A DNA stretch of 64,000 bases, from positions 26,806,965 through 26,870,964 of the forward strand of contig NC_059082.1 in NCBI RefSeq assembly GCF_020497125.1, written 5' to 3'. Below, piece after piece: positions 1 to 13,300 of the stretch. The notes beneath the pieces are model-generated. The model saw only the letters and a program-made list of their open reading frames with translations. It had not been told where the DNA came from and did no database searches. This stretch comes from Mauremys mutica (taxonomy: Eukaryota; Chordata; Testudines; Geoemydidae). A program made the position numbers and the translations under genes. The stretch's first letter is position 1, and each line of letters opens with the position of its first letter.

Positions 1-3000
1 TTGTTTAATACTGCCAGTTGCATATTTGTGAAAGAGGGGAATTGAATTTACAGGGAAACTTTAAATAGGCTGTGCCTTAAATCCAATTATGTTCATAATC
101 AGCTTTAGTCACATGATGTAATGAAGGTCACAAGTTGTTTTTTGTTGCAAATCTAATATCGGCAAAGGTTATCGTAAGGTATGTTTCTTTTAAAGGTCCT
201 TAAATACAAAAGTTAGTAGGCAAAGAAAAAAAGACAGAAAATGAAATACTAGGTTTTTTCTGTTCAATCTTAGGATTTGAAGTGAGTACTTAAACCCTAA
301 AAAAAAAGTTAACACTAGAACACACAGAAATTTACAAAGCCACGTAATAATACTACTGCTATAGACCCAAACCAAGAATATTTTACAATACATACAATTT
401 TTCTGTTAATCCATTGTCTATGACTTTAAAGAATATGGCTAACAAGCTTTCCTTACCTGAGAGAAATAGTGTATGTAGCACACAGACTTTTAAGAAATAG
501 TTTTTATATAACGTGTTTCATGTTGAGAGATTTTAAAACAATTTTTCTTTATCAAAATGAAAACTTTCAAAGATAAGCTATTTGATTTGTGGTCCAGTCA
601 CTAAATATAAAGATTACTGGAAACTGTCTTGTTTGCAAGACGAATGACAACACTAGTCATAAGTTCTCCAACTTATTTTTTACTTTTACTGATAAATGAA
701 TGTTCAGTGGCTGGCTGTTGCCAGGGTCTTTTAAGCTATTTTTTACTGGATTTTGGTAACTTTCTGTAAACTAGTGACAATGTCATCACAAGACCTTTTT
801 TACCTCAATTAGGCATGTCAGCTTCCTCATAAGTGCTCTTATGTTCTGTATTTTTTAATATATTTTAGAGAGGAGGGGCTGAGACTTAAGCCATGGCATT
901 CAATAAACCAAATATTTTTAAAATTGCTGACTTAACCAGGATTTTTTCAAAAATTAATGCTAGTTTAGGAGAATTTTATTGGACTAAGTTGCCTGGCTCC
1001 AAGATAAACCTCGGACTTGAATTTCTATTGAGCTAAAGGGTGATGACCAATAGAAAGTGATGACCAACAGTACATGTGTACCAGCAGATTTCACATACAC
1101 AACCACCACACAATCTTATTGCCACTGTGCAGGGGTGGCAATAGGAACCCCTTCCTGAACCGAAAGCCACTCATTGGCCACCACAAATCCAAATCAGGAC
1201 TCTTGTTCATACAGTCCAACAGGACCTTCAATGTGGCCTGTTCAGCAGCACTGATAACGAAAATAGTGTTTGGTGGGATCTGTCAACAATGACCTGCCTT
1301 TCCAGGAAACAAGATCGCAGTTTAAGAAGCTAAGAATGTGCTAAGGGATTTCCTAGAGTCTGTTTCCTGCAGTTTAGGCAAATAGTTCTCACTTCCAAAA
1401 GAATGATACAAGATGTTGGTATCTCAAATGGACTTATAAGTTTGTGGTTTGTTTTTTCTTATAACCGTAGCTTCTTTTCAGAGATGTAGAGACCCCTTAT
1501 ATCAGTATTTTTCTAGGGTTTCTCATATCTGAATATGGGGTTTTGAAGTCCCATGTTCCAAAAAGCTTTAGGGGACAAGAGACCCTTTGTGCAGTACCAA
1601 CCTTAAAGAGGTTTAAGTGATATCAAAATATAACAGACATACCAAAGCCATATTATCAGTGTATCAAGACACTAACTAGCTGATGGTGCCTACCATCTCT
1701 ACCAAAGGAGGGGGTTTGAGATTCTGGTATAGCTGACACCACATTTGCAGCCAGGAATTTTTCAAGCTGTCTTTACTATAGCAAATGCTACTCAAAATGA
1801 AGATCTTTCCCATGATGGTAACTTTTTAGAGAAAATTTGCTGAGATGAGACTAGAACTTTTCTAGGACCTTTTTCTGCTGGCTGTTAATTGTTCAACTGG
1901 AATACTGACATCAAACGAGTTTGGATTAATTAGTATTCTTTTGATAGACATATGTACATTCCAAAACAAAAAATTATTAGAATGTGTGGCTATGCTAGTA
2001 TTCAGAGTAATATAGTCTCAAACAGAACTCATATCCACTTTAAAAAAAAATCAGTGGCACTACACTTCTGCTATGCAAGGAGCGGGGCAGCAAGAACTGC
2101 CCATTCATTTCAGTGCGGGCATTACTCTGATCTTGGGGGATGAGGAGGAGGTGCCAGAACAGCCTGTGATGGTGAGTGCTAAAGCAGTGATGCTTCCTTG
2201 AATCACAATGGCTTAGGCAGTGCTTCTCTGATACTTTTAAACTCCTGTGTGAAGCATAGCTCCCTTCTGGTTCTCCAGTTGTCCTGAAATAGTCATTGAT
2301 CCTAGCTCCAGTGTTCGCAGAGCTGACCAGCAGAGGAGCATGTGCCTTCACCAAAAGGCAAGTTCAGTCACCTCTTCCAGACCACAACTTTCCAGTAAAG
2401 CCAAGAAGGGCATCTGGACTTCTACACTGAACCTGCACTGGATGTAAATAGGATGATCTTCTGGCCAAAGAGTTGCAAGGTAATACGTTGAACAATTGTA
2501 AAACTATTTTCCCTATTCTCCTACAAGTGTTAGATATTTGAAACAGAGGCCACACTAGGGAACTTTTTACACATCCTTGCATATAATCCCTTTAAAATCC
2601 CTACTCTCCTCAATATTTAGTGAGGGCCATAACGCTTTACATGTAACTAGGAGGCAGAATAGCTATGAAGTGTTAATGACATTAGTAACCAGGGATGTTT
2701 TAAGTGAGAAATCTATTTTTACTCTGTCAGAATACCAAGTGTAAAATCAGTCTGGAGAGCAAGAAACCAGGTCACTCCCCCACTCCCCCCTTTCCCTATT
2801 TGTTAGTAAACAGTGCTATGAACTAAGCAATGTCTGGTTAAATAATTAAAAGTATGCTGGATTTAGACACATGGTTCCTCACTTGAAGTGATTTAAGAAA
2901 AACTTAAACCATTTAAAAACTTCTATTTATAAGTTAAACCTGTATTAAAGGAGGAGTTTTTTTTTCTGAACTATCAACCACTCACACTAGGTTCCCATAA

Positions 3001-4190
3001 CACCTTCAAAAATATTTTTATCTACAAGATGGTGACCACAAGTAGTGGGCACAGAAATGTAAGTTGTAATTCAAAACACAATTTGTAAATTTGGGTAAAT
3101 TTATTCCTGGTGAATAATCCAACCGTACCAAAATATGGACTCACCAAACCAGGTACAGGATTAAAAAAAAAAAAGTTAATACACAACTTCTCCAAGGCTC
3201 TGAAAAGGCCACCAAAATTTCCACTTCCTTTATGACTCACTATAAAAGATTTATGAGCAGGCTTTCCCTGCCACAACTAACCTGAGTAAACATGCAAGTC
3301 ATTTTGGATTTAATAGTGTGATTCAAGAACATATTCTATAGTTCACGTATTTAAATAAAGAGTTCCTTTGAAAGCCTTAGTGCGTAGAAGGACTGGTTCC
3401 CAAAACTAATCCATCAATGAATGCAACTAATTTGCATCCTATTGGCACTGAGTTATAAAACAGTTTGACTGGGAGTGGCTCAGGAATCTGAAATCATTCA
3501 TTTTGTGTTCAAAGGCATGACAAGAAGGCTGCCTTCCACTGGTCACCACATCCACTGTAACTGACAAAAGCCTTCTTATAAAGATGACAATATAATCCCC
3601 ATTTACAAAAAAAACCCCTTTTGTTTGACTACTGAATAAGACTTCATTGAGATGCTAATCATATGTTGCATTATGGTTCCTGAAAAGGCTCTAAAAGTAT
3701 ATTGTTTTAAAAAGCTCAAACACGGCTGACCAAAAATATTCCATCTTAAAGCAAAAAGATTCTTCTCCCCCAGCCCCCCAACTTGCTGAATTAGCACTGA
3801 GGGGCTTTTTTTTGTTGCTTCTCCAGTACGAGCTGCTGCGTCAATCTGCATCTATTTCATGAGAGTTAGAAGCAATTCTGGATTATATAGCAACAAGAAC
3901 TAAGATTTGTGTGCTCTTGTTTTCATTTTAAAAACTTCTACAGACCCTGTTTTGTTAAACTACAATCACAAACAAGATTACATATCTAAGATAGTATGCT
4001 TTGGAAGGTGTCTCGCTGAACCGTTTTGAGGTGTCTTAGTAAACATTATACATTAATTCTTAAAATATTACAATGTACAGAAGCCCTGAAGTTATCCTAA
4101 GAGGATATCAATAAAAAATCAAAGCAAAATTAAACGGATAATGATGAAGAAACTCTTTCCATTCTAACAGAAACTCAGGACGACGTTAAA
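1..4190. other. Intron 4 of ADAM10, no recognised feature
   Basis: This stretch lies downstream of the exon 4 donor and is mostly AT-rich, with short A and T runs. I see no exon, no full repeat and no RNA gene. A 17-base near-duplication (positions about 1040-1068) is the only local repeat noticed. The moderately GC-balanced block near 2040-2580 has overlapping open frames on the minus strand but no recognisable domain. It could be an old repeat. Confidence 0.6.
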
Positions 4191-4191
4191 A

Positions 4192-5114
4192 CAGCAGCCT
4201 CTGTGTCTTGAACCTTTTTACGCCCAAGATCTTTTTTTGAATCCAAAGGGAACCCAGAATCTAACCCGCCCCTTCCCTGAGGCCCCCCCCCCCTCCCATC
4301 ACTCACTTTCACTGGGCTGGGGCAGGGGGTTGGGGTCCGGGAGGGGGTGCAGGCTCTGGGCTGGGGCCAAGGGGTTCACAGTGTGAGAGGGGGCTCTGGC
4401 TTGAGCCTGGGGCAGGGGGTTGGGGGTCAGGAGGAGGTGAGGGGTGCAAGCTCTAGGAGGGAGTGTGTGTGCAGGAGGGGCTCCAGGCTGCGGCAGAGTG
4501 TTGGGGTGCAGGAGGGAGGGGTGCAGGCTCTGGGAGGGAGTTTGAGTGCAGGAGGGGGAATGGGGTGCTGGCTCTGGCTGAGGGGTTAGGGCTGGGGCTT
4601 GGGGTGCAGAAGGGGGTATGGGGTGCTGGCTCCAGGAGGCGGCTCAGGGCTGGGGTGCAGGAGGGGGTTTGGGGTGCTGGCTCCAGGAGGGGGCTCAGGG
4701 ATCCGGGTTGGAGTGCGGCCTCCCGCTGGGCAGCAGGTGCAGTGAGGCTAAGGCAGGCTCCCTGCCTATCCTGGGCTGACACCGCTCCCAGAAGGGGCCT
4801 CCGCGCCCCTGCGGCGGGGGGCACGTGGCTCCGTGCGCTGCCCCTCTCTGCAAGCACCGCCCCCGCAGCTCACCCGGCCAATGGGAGCTGTGGGAGTGGT
4901 GCTTGCAGGCAGGAGCAGGGCACAGAGGGAGATTGCTTGCTCTGCCACCCTCTCCCCCCGTCCCCAGGACTGCAGTGGCCGCTTCTGGGAGCGGTATGGG
5001 GCTGGGGTAGCCAGGGAGTCTGCCTTAAGTGGCAGCCACACTGCGCTGCTGCCAGAGATCACGATCGACTAGAAGATCCTCTAGGATCGACCAGTCGATC
5101 GCGATCAACCACTG
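4192..5114 (+). mobile_element. GC-rich non-autonomous hAT-like element
   Basis: The left part, around 4215, reads AACCTTTTTACGCCCAAGAT, which I associate with a common turtle DNA-transposon end. The right end closes with a run rich in CGATC and GATCGACC, then CCACTG. The middle is a degenerate minisatellite of GGGTGCAGGAGGGGGCT-type units (4310-4700), then a palindrome-rich block with repeated GCACCGCCCCC/CCAATGGGAGC. The 8-mers beside the two ends (CGTTAAAA and CTCTAAAG) match only partly, so the exact ends are uncertain. Long open frames here arise from the tandem GC-rich units and are not genes. Confidence 0.6.
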
Positions 5115-5189
5115 CTCTAAAGTCAAACATTTTAAAATCAGCAGCTCAGGACAACATGTAAACAGGAGCTGTCACAGAGCTGGCTGAGG

Positions 5190-6535
5190 AGCTATTTTCA
5201 ATAACTCTTGGAACACTGGGGAAGTTCCAAAAGACTGGAAAAAAGCTGATGTACCAATATTTTTAAAAGATTAACAGTATGACCCTGGTAATTATAGGTT
5301 TATCAGCCTGACACTGATCCCTGTCAAAATAATGAAGCAACTGACACAGGACAGTGGAAAATAGATCTTTTAAAACTTGATATATTTTTGACAAGATTAT
5401 AAATTTGGTTAAAGCAAATAGGGAGTCAGTATCTGACATAAAAACTAAAGCTTGAGAGCCCAAGCTACAATGCCCACACTGTTATTTTTAATGTGCTAGC
5501 TTGAGCTCCAGCCGCAGTATAGACAGCTACAGTGTAGACAAACCCAAAATTTAATTGTGAATAGGGTAGAGTCATCAAGTAGGGATGTTTCTAGTTGGGT
5601 CTCAGTGATGTCCTGGCCCTATAACTACTTATTATTATTAATGTGCACAAGTAGATGATGCAAATGCTCAGGGAGTGATAAAGGCGACAGGTCACTGCTA
5701 CAAAGCAATATGGATCACTTGGTAAGGCTGAACATATTTTATATGGCCAAATGTAACGTTACACATTTAGATCAAAGAATATAGTCCATACTTGCAGAAT
5801 GGGGGACACTATCCTGGAAAGCCGTGACTGAGAAAAAGGTATGTGCATAGCGGCGGATAATCAGCTGAACACCAGCTCTCAGTGTAGCATGTGTGTCCAA
5901 AAGGGCTGCCACTAACGTGATCTTTGGATATATGAACCGGGAAATCTCAAGTAGGAGTGGGGGAGCTTATATTACCTCTATTGTGTTGGTGCAATCACTA
6001 CTGGAATGCTCTGTCCAGTTCTGGAGTCCACAATTCAAGAAGGATGTTGATAAATTGAAGAGGGTTCAGAAAAGAGCCATGAGAATGATTAAAGTATTAA
6101 AAAACGATGCCTTACCTTATAGCAATAGAACTCAAGGAGCTCAATCTATTTCGTTTAACAAGAGAAGGATAAGGGGTGACTTGATCAGTCTGTAAGTACT
6201 TATGTGGGAAATGAAACTTTGATAATAGGCTCTTTAATGTAGCAGATAAGAGTACAGCATGATACAAAAGCTGGAAGTTGAAGCTGGACAAATTCAGACT
6301 GGAAATAAGATGTACATTTACAACAGGGTAATTAACCACTGGAACAACTTACCAAAGGTCGAAGTGAATTCGGCATTTTTGGCAATTTTTAAATCAAAAT
6401 CGGATGGTTTTCTAGAAGATATTCTCTGGTTTGAACAGGAATTAATTAAAAATGTACAGAAGTCTTAGGGCCCGTGTTATACAGGAAGTCTGACTAGATA
6501 ATTACAATGGTCCCTTCTAGCATTACAATCTACGA
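5190..6535 (+). mobile_element. CR1 LINE fragment, decayed
   Basis: Plus-strand translation gives pieces of a CR1 reverse transcriptase: NTGEVPKDWKKADVP followed by DPGNYR near 5210-5300. Near 5990-6110 it gives ECSVQFWSPQFKKDVDKL and VQKRAMRMI, the C-terminal region. The 3' end near 6480-6535 resembles the usual CR1 tail (GTCTGACTAGATAATTACAA). Many frameshifts and stops are present and the 5' half is missing. Most of the RT catalytic core is absent, because the body between about 5440 and 5640 has been replaced or interrupted. Confidence 0.8.
5450..5560. mobile_element. Fragment of an inverted-repeat element inside the CR1
   Basis: The segment ends in AGCTACAGTGTAGACAAACC, which resembles the ends of the short turtle MITE family seen again at 29405, 31020 and 48472. 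It interrupts the CR1 reading frame. No target duplication was resolved. Confidence 0.4.
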
Positions 6536-6539
6536 CCTT

Positions 6540-7187
6540 TGTAGCTAGCATTTTCTGCACTTCCTCATCAACTGAAAATTCCCCTCAGAACTGTGCCCCA
6601 GAATGCCAGATGCTGGCTGTTACTGCACCTTTTAAAGTACCAGTCTGAAGGAGTCTGGGACCCATATGTGCAGGGAAAGCTGTTGCTTTCCACATGGCTA
6701 AATTGGGTATCTTTCTTACATAATTATATGAAGCTGGGAGCACTTTAATGTGAATTAAGATTACTCATCTCTCCTTTTGGATACCAAAGAACTTCACTAG
6801 AAAGCATACTGACCAGTATGTGACATTTTAACAAGCTCAAGGGAAGAATTTATGTTAACTTTGCAGGAAAGATCTCCACTAATACACCAGTCTGGCAGCT
6901 AGAGGCCTAGTCCAAGAGGCCAAGTAGCGAATAAAAAAAACAAAACAAAAAAACCAACAAAAGTTTGAAGTGGGGTAAGCTTTGTGCCTGCGCTAGACTC
7001 CTTTCATACCATAACTGCACATGGATCACTTCAGGACATCATGACTCATACTGTTGTATGATAATGAGAAACTTGGAATATTTGTCTCCATAGACCCCTC
7101 AGTTTGAAACTTACCAATGGCTTAGGCAGTTTTACATTTAATGAAAACGTTTTCTCTTTGTCTACAGCACAGAGTGGGAGTACTTAC
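6540..7187. other. Intron 4, donor-proximal, no recognised feature
   Basis: This is intron sequence between the CR1 fragment and the exon 4 donor. Apart from an A-rich low-complexity run at about 6927-6960, I see nothing identifiable. Confidence 0.6.
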
Positions 7188-7346
7188 TGATATCATCTTC
7201 ATGATAAATGACAGAGTGAAATGGTAGGGTTCTGTCCTTAATATATCTCTCTGCTGGCTCAACGTAAAAGGTGCCACTGTGAGTCTGGATAAATCCTTCA
7301 AATCTTCCATCAATAACAGATCCATGGCTAAAGCTTCCCTGCTCGC
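7188..7346 (-). CDS. ADAM10: ADAM10 exon 4 (propeptide)
   Basis: This 159-bp exon reads [18 protein letters not shown] then [18 protein letters not shown] then [16 protein letters not shown] on the minus strand, the most conserved part of the ADAM10 propeptide. The acceptor is TTAATAG (7347-7353) and the donor GTAAGTAC (7180-7187). The exon ends with one base of a codon, expected to be completed by exon 5, which would carry the cysteine-switch region. I looked for exon 5 in the remaining 7.2 kb to the left and did not see it. Open reading continues past the donor into intron 4 only to a stop, so the splice site and not the reading frame defines the exon end. Confidence 0.96.
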
Positions 7347-10300
7347 CTATTAAACAAAGCAGCAAGTGTGTTTTGAAAAAAACAACATTTACATCCATCT
7401 CAAAACATTCTTACAGTTTATATACAAAACGTTTCCAGGATACACTCTGAAATCAATACAAGGAAACAGTGTGTGAATTAAGCTTACTTACGAGAATACA
7501 CCTGAAACATGAATTCGGAAAGGAAATTCTGAAGCACAAAGCTGTAAAACTAAAATTCCCATGACCACCTCAGATATATTTTTATTCACATGCAAAACAG
7601 TTAGTTAACATACAGATAAAGTAATAGGTACTCAGCACTGCCCTGTACTCATGATTTTCCAACATTGGCAAACCAAGAAATGCAGAATTAGGGTCCTCTT
7701 ACATGTACTTCAAAAAGGTTAATGTTACAAGAACAAAACAAGGGTACGTCCAGACTACCCCCCGTATCGGCGGGTAGCGATTGATTTATCGGGGATCAAT
7801 ATATCACGTCTAATCTAGATGCGATATATCGATCCCCGAATGCGCTCCCCGTTGACTCCGGAACTCCACCAGAGCGAGCAGCGGTAGCGGAGTTGATGGG
7901 GGAGCCGCGGATGTCGATCCCGTGCCATGAGGACGGGAGGTAAGTTGGAATAAGATACTTCGACTTCAGCTACTGTATTCCCGTAGCTGAAGTTGCGTAT
8001 CTTACATCAACACCCTCCCCTAGTGTAGACCAGCCCCAAGTGTTAAAAAGCAAAACACAGGAAAGTGTTAAAGCAATACTTTCCCACAAAACTAAGTGAT
8101 CCCCCACAGGGATCGCTACAGGAACTGGGATTATCACAGTATCATAACCCCCGTTCTCTAAGCAAGCCCTGTACAGCTCCAAATCAGCACTCCTATTCAG
8201 GCTCTTCAGTGGACCTTCACTGTATTCTGTAAAACAGGGGTTGGCAACCTTTCAGACATGGTGTGCCAAGTCTTCATTTATTCACTCTAATTTAAGGTTT
8301 CACGTGCCAGTAATACATTAAGATTTTTAGAAGGTCTCTTTCTATAAGTCTGTAATATTTAACTAAACTATTGTTGTATGTAAAGTAAAAAAGGTTTTTA
8401 AAATGTTTAAGAAGCTTCTTTTAAAATTAAATTAAAATACAGAGCCCCCCGGACCGGTGGCCAGGACCCAGGAAGCATGAGTGCCACTGAAAATCAGCTC
8501 ACGTGCCACCTTCAGCACGCGTGCCATAGGTTGCCTACCCCTGCTGTAAAGCGTCAGTGACCTGAATACTTGCTACTGGTTGGAAGAGGCTAAGGGATGA
8601 CGAAGACTCTTCTGTTCAGACATCAAGAAGAAGAAGAAAAAAAGGGTTAAGCTCATACGGGAAAGTCATTTCAACTTTGCATTTGCTCATTTGCCAATGT
8701 TTAAATTGGGGAAGTTAATCTTATGTTCTGGAATAGAATGAGGAACAAGGCAATGCAGGAGCATGTATATCCTACAAATATCTTTCCATGTGAACTTCCA
8801 GTTTTCAACAAAATTATATAGGGCACGACTGAGGGGCAATTATGAGACCAAAGGAGTGCTGTAGGGAGACTTTGCTAGCACTTCTCACATGTCCACAATT
8901 AGCAGCTGGAGAAACCAGCAGGACTGGTGAGTAGAGTTTCAGTCTGGCTATCCCTTTCGGACCCAGCAGATTATTTGCATTGAGAATGGCTTTGATTCCA
9001 GACATAAGATGAACCCAGATGAGTCTGTATGTGGACTCCACATGCTTAAAATTCAATCACAAGAGTCAGATGAGGAGAGGATCTGAACTCATGGTCACTG
9101 GGACTGCAGATGAGCACCAACCTCCCCAAGCAACCAGCTGAGTTGAGGTAAGTGGCTCAATTGCCAGGGCCTCATTCACTAAGCATTTCCTCGAAGAGCT
9201 CAAGCTGATCTTTTGCCTTAAGATGAGCCTCTTCTTACAGTTTCCCTGACCTTACACTCCACCCCTACAAACTCTGAGAACTACATACCTGTCAATGGTA
9301 TAAGATTTGCCTGCTTATTCTCAGCTCCCCACTCTAGCTTCATTGTGTACCTGATTTTAGAGCACGTAGCAAATTAAAAACTGGTCATTTGTGGGAGGGG
9401 CTCTCTCATGAACCCTTTAACCAAAGAACCCCAGATTTCCACTACATCTCTTACCCCAGATTCCAACCGTCTGGCTATACACAAGCATTCAAGCTCTCTG
9501 AGACGTAAAAGTACGACATTTTGTAGGGGCTGTATCCCAAGAAAACCATGACAAAAATGACTGCAAATTTATCCCCACCCCCAAATTTGAGCCCAGAACA
9601 CACTTAAGGAAACCAACTATGTATCCCTACATGTCTTCCAACATTTTATGTTGGAGCAAGGAGGAGTGCAAGATGGGACAAGATACCATAAGTATATCAC
9701 TTGTTAGATGGTGCTCTCTTATGGAGATACACAAGAGATTTTGATTCACATTAACAATGTATGAACCACCAGTAGTGAAGAGCACTCTTCCCCACCCCCT
9801 AGAGTTTACATCTCCAGTTATAAATATTCTGGAATGCATGCATTTATAGCCAATGACCGAGTTATTGATTCTACGCTGGTGAAGACTCTCTGGATTCCCT
9901 TCACCATTCATTCAACATGAGCATAAAGTTTTATAGTTCGAGGTATGTGAACTCTTAAATGGAAGTAAATTTGAATAGGCATCAAATTCAATATTTCATA
10001 CTCAGTCACCTGTAGCCATTTCACAATCCTTGTAGAAACTTAACAGAAAATTTCAAGTTTTTCCAGCAAGCATTACGGGGAAGGTCAGGACTAGCTTCCA
10101 CGTTCAGCTTGTTCCAAGGGCTAAGCCCGAGATTACATACAATTTTTACAGGGGCCTTCTTTTGGGATATGGGTGTCTAAGTTCACCACATTGCTTGTCA
10201 GAATCCCTCAGGTACCATGTTGCCTGATATTGTAGTTGGGCCACTCAGCAGTATAACTGAATAGGGGATGGTCAAATCAATTGTTCAGCCATCTGGTTTA

Positions 10301-13300
10301 GTTCATCTTTAAGTGAAAATACACAGACTGAAGTCACCATCTGTTTGAAAGGAAGGAGGGAAGAAAGGAAGGAAAGAAAGACTATATTCAGAAGTACAGT
10401 ACCCAAGGTGCTTAAAATGAAGGACATTCATACTTTGAATGACTTCAAAGAAGTTATGAAAGTATTTTGCAGTAAGTCCACCAAAACTAAGTTAGGAAAA
10501 GATTAATCAACGTCCATGCATCATATTTTAGTATTTTTTCAATTAAGGACATTTTAAATTAATATCTGAGCAATTTGATCAAGTATTTTCCACTTCATAA
10601 ATCAAAGCAACATTAAAATCAAATAGTATTTGCTTAAAATCATTGCACTTTTTAATCAATGTGAAATTGTTGTTGTACTTACCATATATGTGTCCAGTAT
10701 AAATATGGGAGGTATCATAATCAACTACTTTATTTGATATTTCTACTTTGAAGTCATCACTAAAGAGGGACGTATCTCTCTTCATTCGAAGGTTGAAGTG
10801 TCTATAAAGTAAACAAGAGATAGTAAACTGAAATATAGACCAAATACAGACTGTTAAAATGTAGGTAGTAAAAACACCTTGCTAATCCTTTAAAAATATT
10901 ACCAATATGGAAACAATATTCCTTACATAGAGCATGAGACAGATAAATGTATTACAAGAATTATTTCAGTTCAGTACATAATGGTATTCAGAAGTTTCTG
11001 ATGTAACTATACTAATAAAATAATGTAAGACAGAAATCATGGCCACTCTTAAAGTTCACAAACCTAATCTTACCTGCTCAGCCTTAACTACGGATTTTGT
11101 TCCCACTCCTCCGTAAAACACAGGAGTAACTGAAGGAAGAGCCATCTTTTCTTTGATAAAGCATTATAAACTAATCAAGTTAGTAATCTCTTCATTTTCA
11201 ATTTATTTTACTTGCAATTTCCAGCATAGAGACTTAAAGTATAGGTATGCTGTTGGCTTACTTTTGAATTTCATATCAAACTAAGATGGACACCAACACT
11301 TGTAATAAAAAGTCCACAAAAATGCGAAAGGATTACTATATGTAACTATAGCAGTTCAACAATATCTAAATTGAACAGATTTACTTATATTTAACACTCC
11401 AACTACATTTAATCCCACTAGAAATATAAATGATCTCTTTGGAAATCAGGAGCACAGATTTATAATTCAACCTCTAATATTTAAGTGGAAGAAAAAGTTA
11501 TCAGGACATAAAATGTCAGCCTTGATTTTTTTAAAACATGACAGTTTTTACAAGTGCTGCAATAACTAATACACCACTAGTGAGCCACAGCTATTAGGTC
11601 CAAAATTAATTTTCACTCAAATGCTATTATTTGTATTACAGTATGACAAGTGCCACATTAATAAAGTATTTTTTTTAAATCAACAACTGCATAGTCCAAT
11701 TGAACAAAAATAATAATTACCTTTACCTGGCAACTTATTTTAGTCATCTAAATTAATCAGTACTGCAACATTTATGCTTCCTGTTTTGCATATAGAATCA
11801 CCCTCCCAACACTAGAAAGCTCTTAAAATAAAATCAATCTGGGTTTTCTTTAATGAAGTTTGCAATATCAGTTTCATTTAGGTCTTATTTCTATTGTATG
11901 ACTCTTCCTCATTACAGAAATGCCTTACTGTACATTCAAACAATGAGATGGACACAGGTGCTGCTGCCACTCCTAAGCACCAAGGGAGTGGATGCACATG
12001 AAGCCAGCCATCTAAAGGCTTGTCTACATGGACACACAGAAGTTAAGGCAAATCAATTAAAGATTTGTACTGACTTTGCACCTTCAGGTGATCTGTCTTA
12101 ATCTTCCTGAATGTTCCCAGGTCCACATCCTCTGAGAGGTGGTCAAGCTTTGGGTTTCTGATCTGTTCTCAGGAAGCACTACTAGCAAGGAACCAAAAGC
12201 TCCCCTATCAGCAGAGGAACCTACCCAGCTCCAGAATCACATAGGAAGGGAATAGTGACAGAAGTTGGAGATGCTGTCAAAGAACCCATTTCCCTCATAA
12301 CACATGTGCTTCATAACACATTAACTTGAATTCATGTGTGCACCACAGATTGACGTTCATCCTTCTCAAGCTACAGAGACAATTATCTTTACTGAAATCT
12401 TGACTCAATGATTGTGTTACAGAATATTATCCTCCTCTCCTCTCGTAGAGACTCTTACTGAAATCAAGGACTCAATGTTCTAGGCACTATACAAGCATAG
12501 CAAGAGATGGCCCTGCTCTCAAGAGCTTACAATCTAAATATGCAAGACAACATGGCATTACCATGTTGTAAATACGAAGCTGAGGAACAAAGATTAAGAG
12601 AATTGCCCAAGATTCACATAGGAAGCCTGTGGCAGGGTATTATCTCCAATCTCCCTAGCCCCAGTCCAATGCCTTAACCACTAAACCATCCTTCCTAATT
12701 TGTTCTGTGACATGGATGCATACCATGCTCCATTCTAATACTCTGGGACCGACATGGCTACAACACTGCATACATCCTGCCTCAGATGTCATTAGTAAGG
12801 GCCATCCCAGATCTTTACCTCATATCAAGAAATAGGGAGTGTCATATAGAGTAGCATAAAATCCCTCCTTTACCTGTAAGGGGTTAAGAAGCTCAAATAA
12901 CCGGACCAATAAGGGAAGAAGATACTTTCAAATCTGTGGGGGGAGTTTTTGTTTTGTGCTCTCTTTGTGATTCTCTCCGGGACAGAGAGGGACCAGGCAG
13001 GAAAAACCATCTCCTTAAACCCTGCCTGAAATAAGCATCCAAGATTACAAAAATTGTAAGTAATACCAAGGAAATGCGTTAGCTTATCTTTTGTTTTAGC
13101 TTGTGAATTTTCCCTATGCTAAGAGGGAGGTTTATTCCTGTTAATTCTCTAAAGCCCTTTTATTCCAGAGAATTACAGGTTTGTCAGTTTACAGCCCAGG
13201 GAGGAGATGACACTGAGTGGTCTGAAGGTGTCTATTACGAAGGAAAAAGTGAGGGTGGCGTGGAAGAGGTGAACCTCTCCATGACACTTAGACATATGCA

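Noticed and set aside
2040..2582. Minus-strand open frames of 72-104 codons as a candidate gene
   Set aside because: No domain, no conservation signal that I can judge and no splice structure. Lengths are within chance for this composition.
4347..5161. Overlapping long open frames (up to 232 codons) in both directions
   Set aside because: They follow from G- and C-rich tandem units inside a transposon. There is no domain, and the same DNA is open in several frames.
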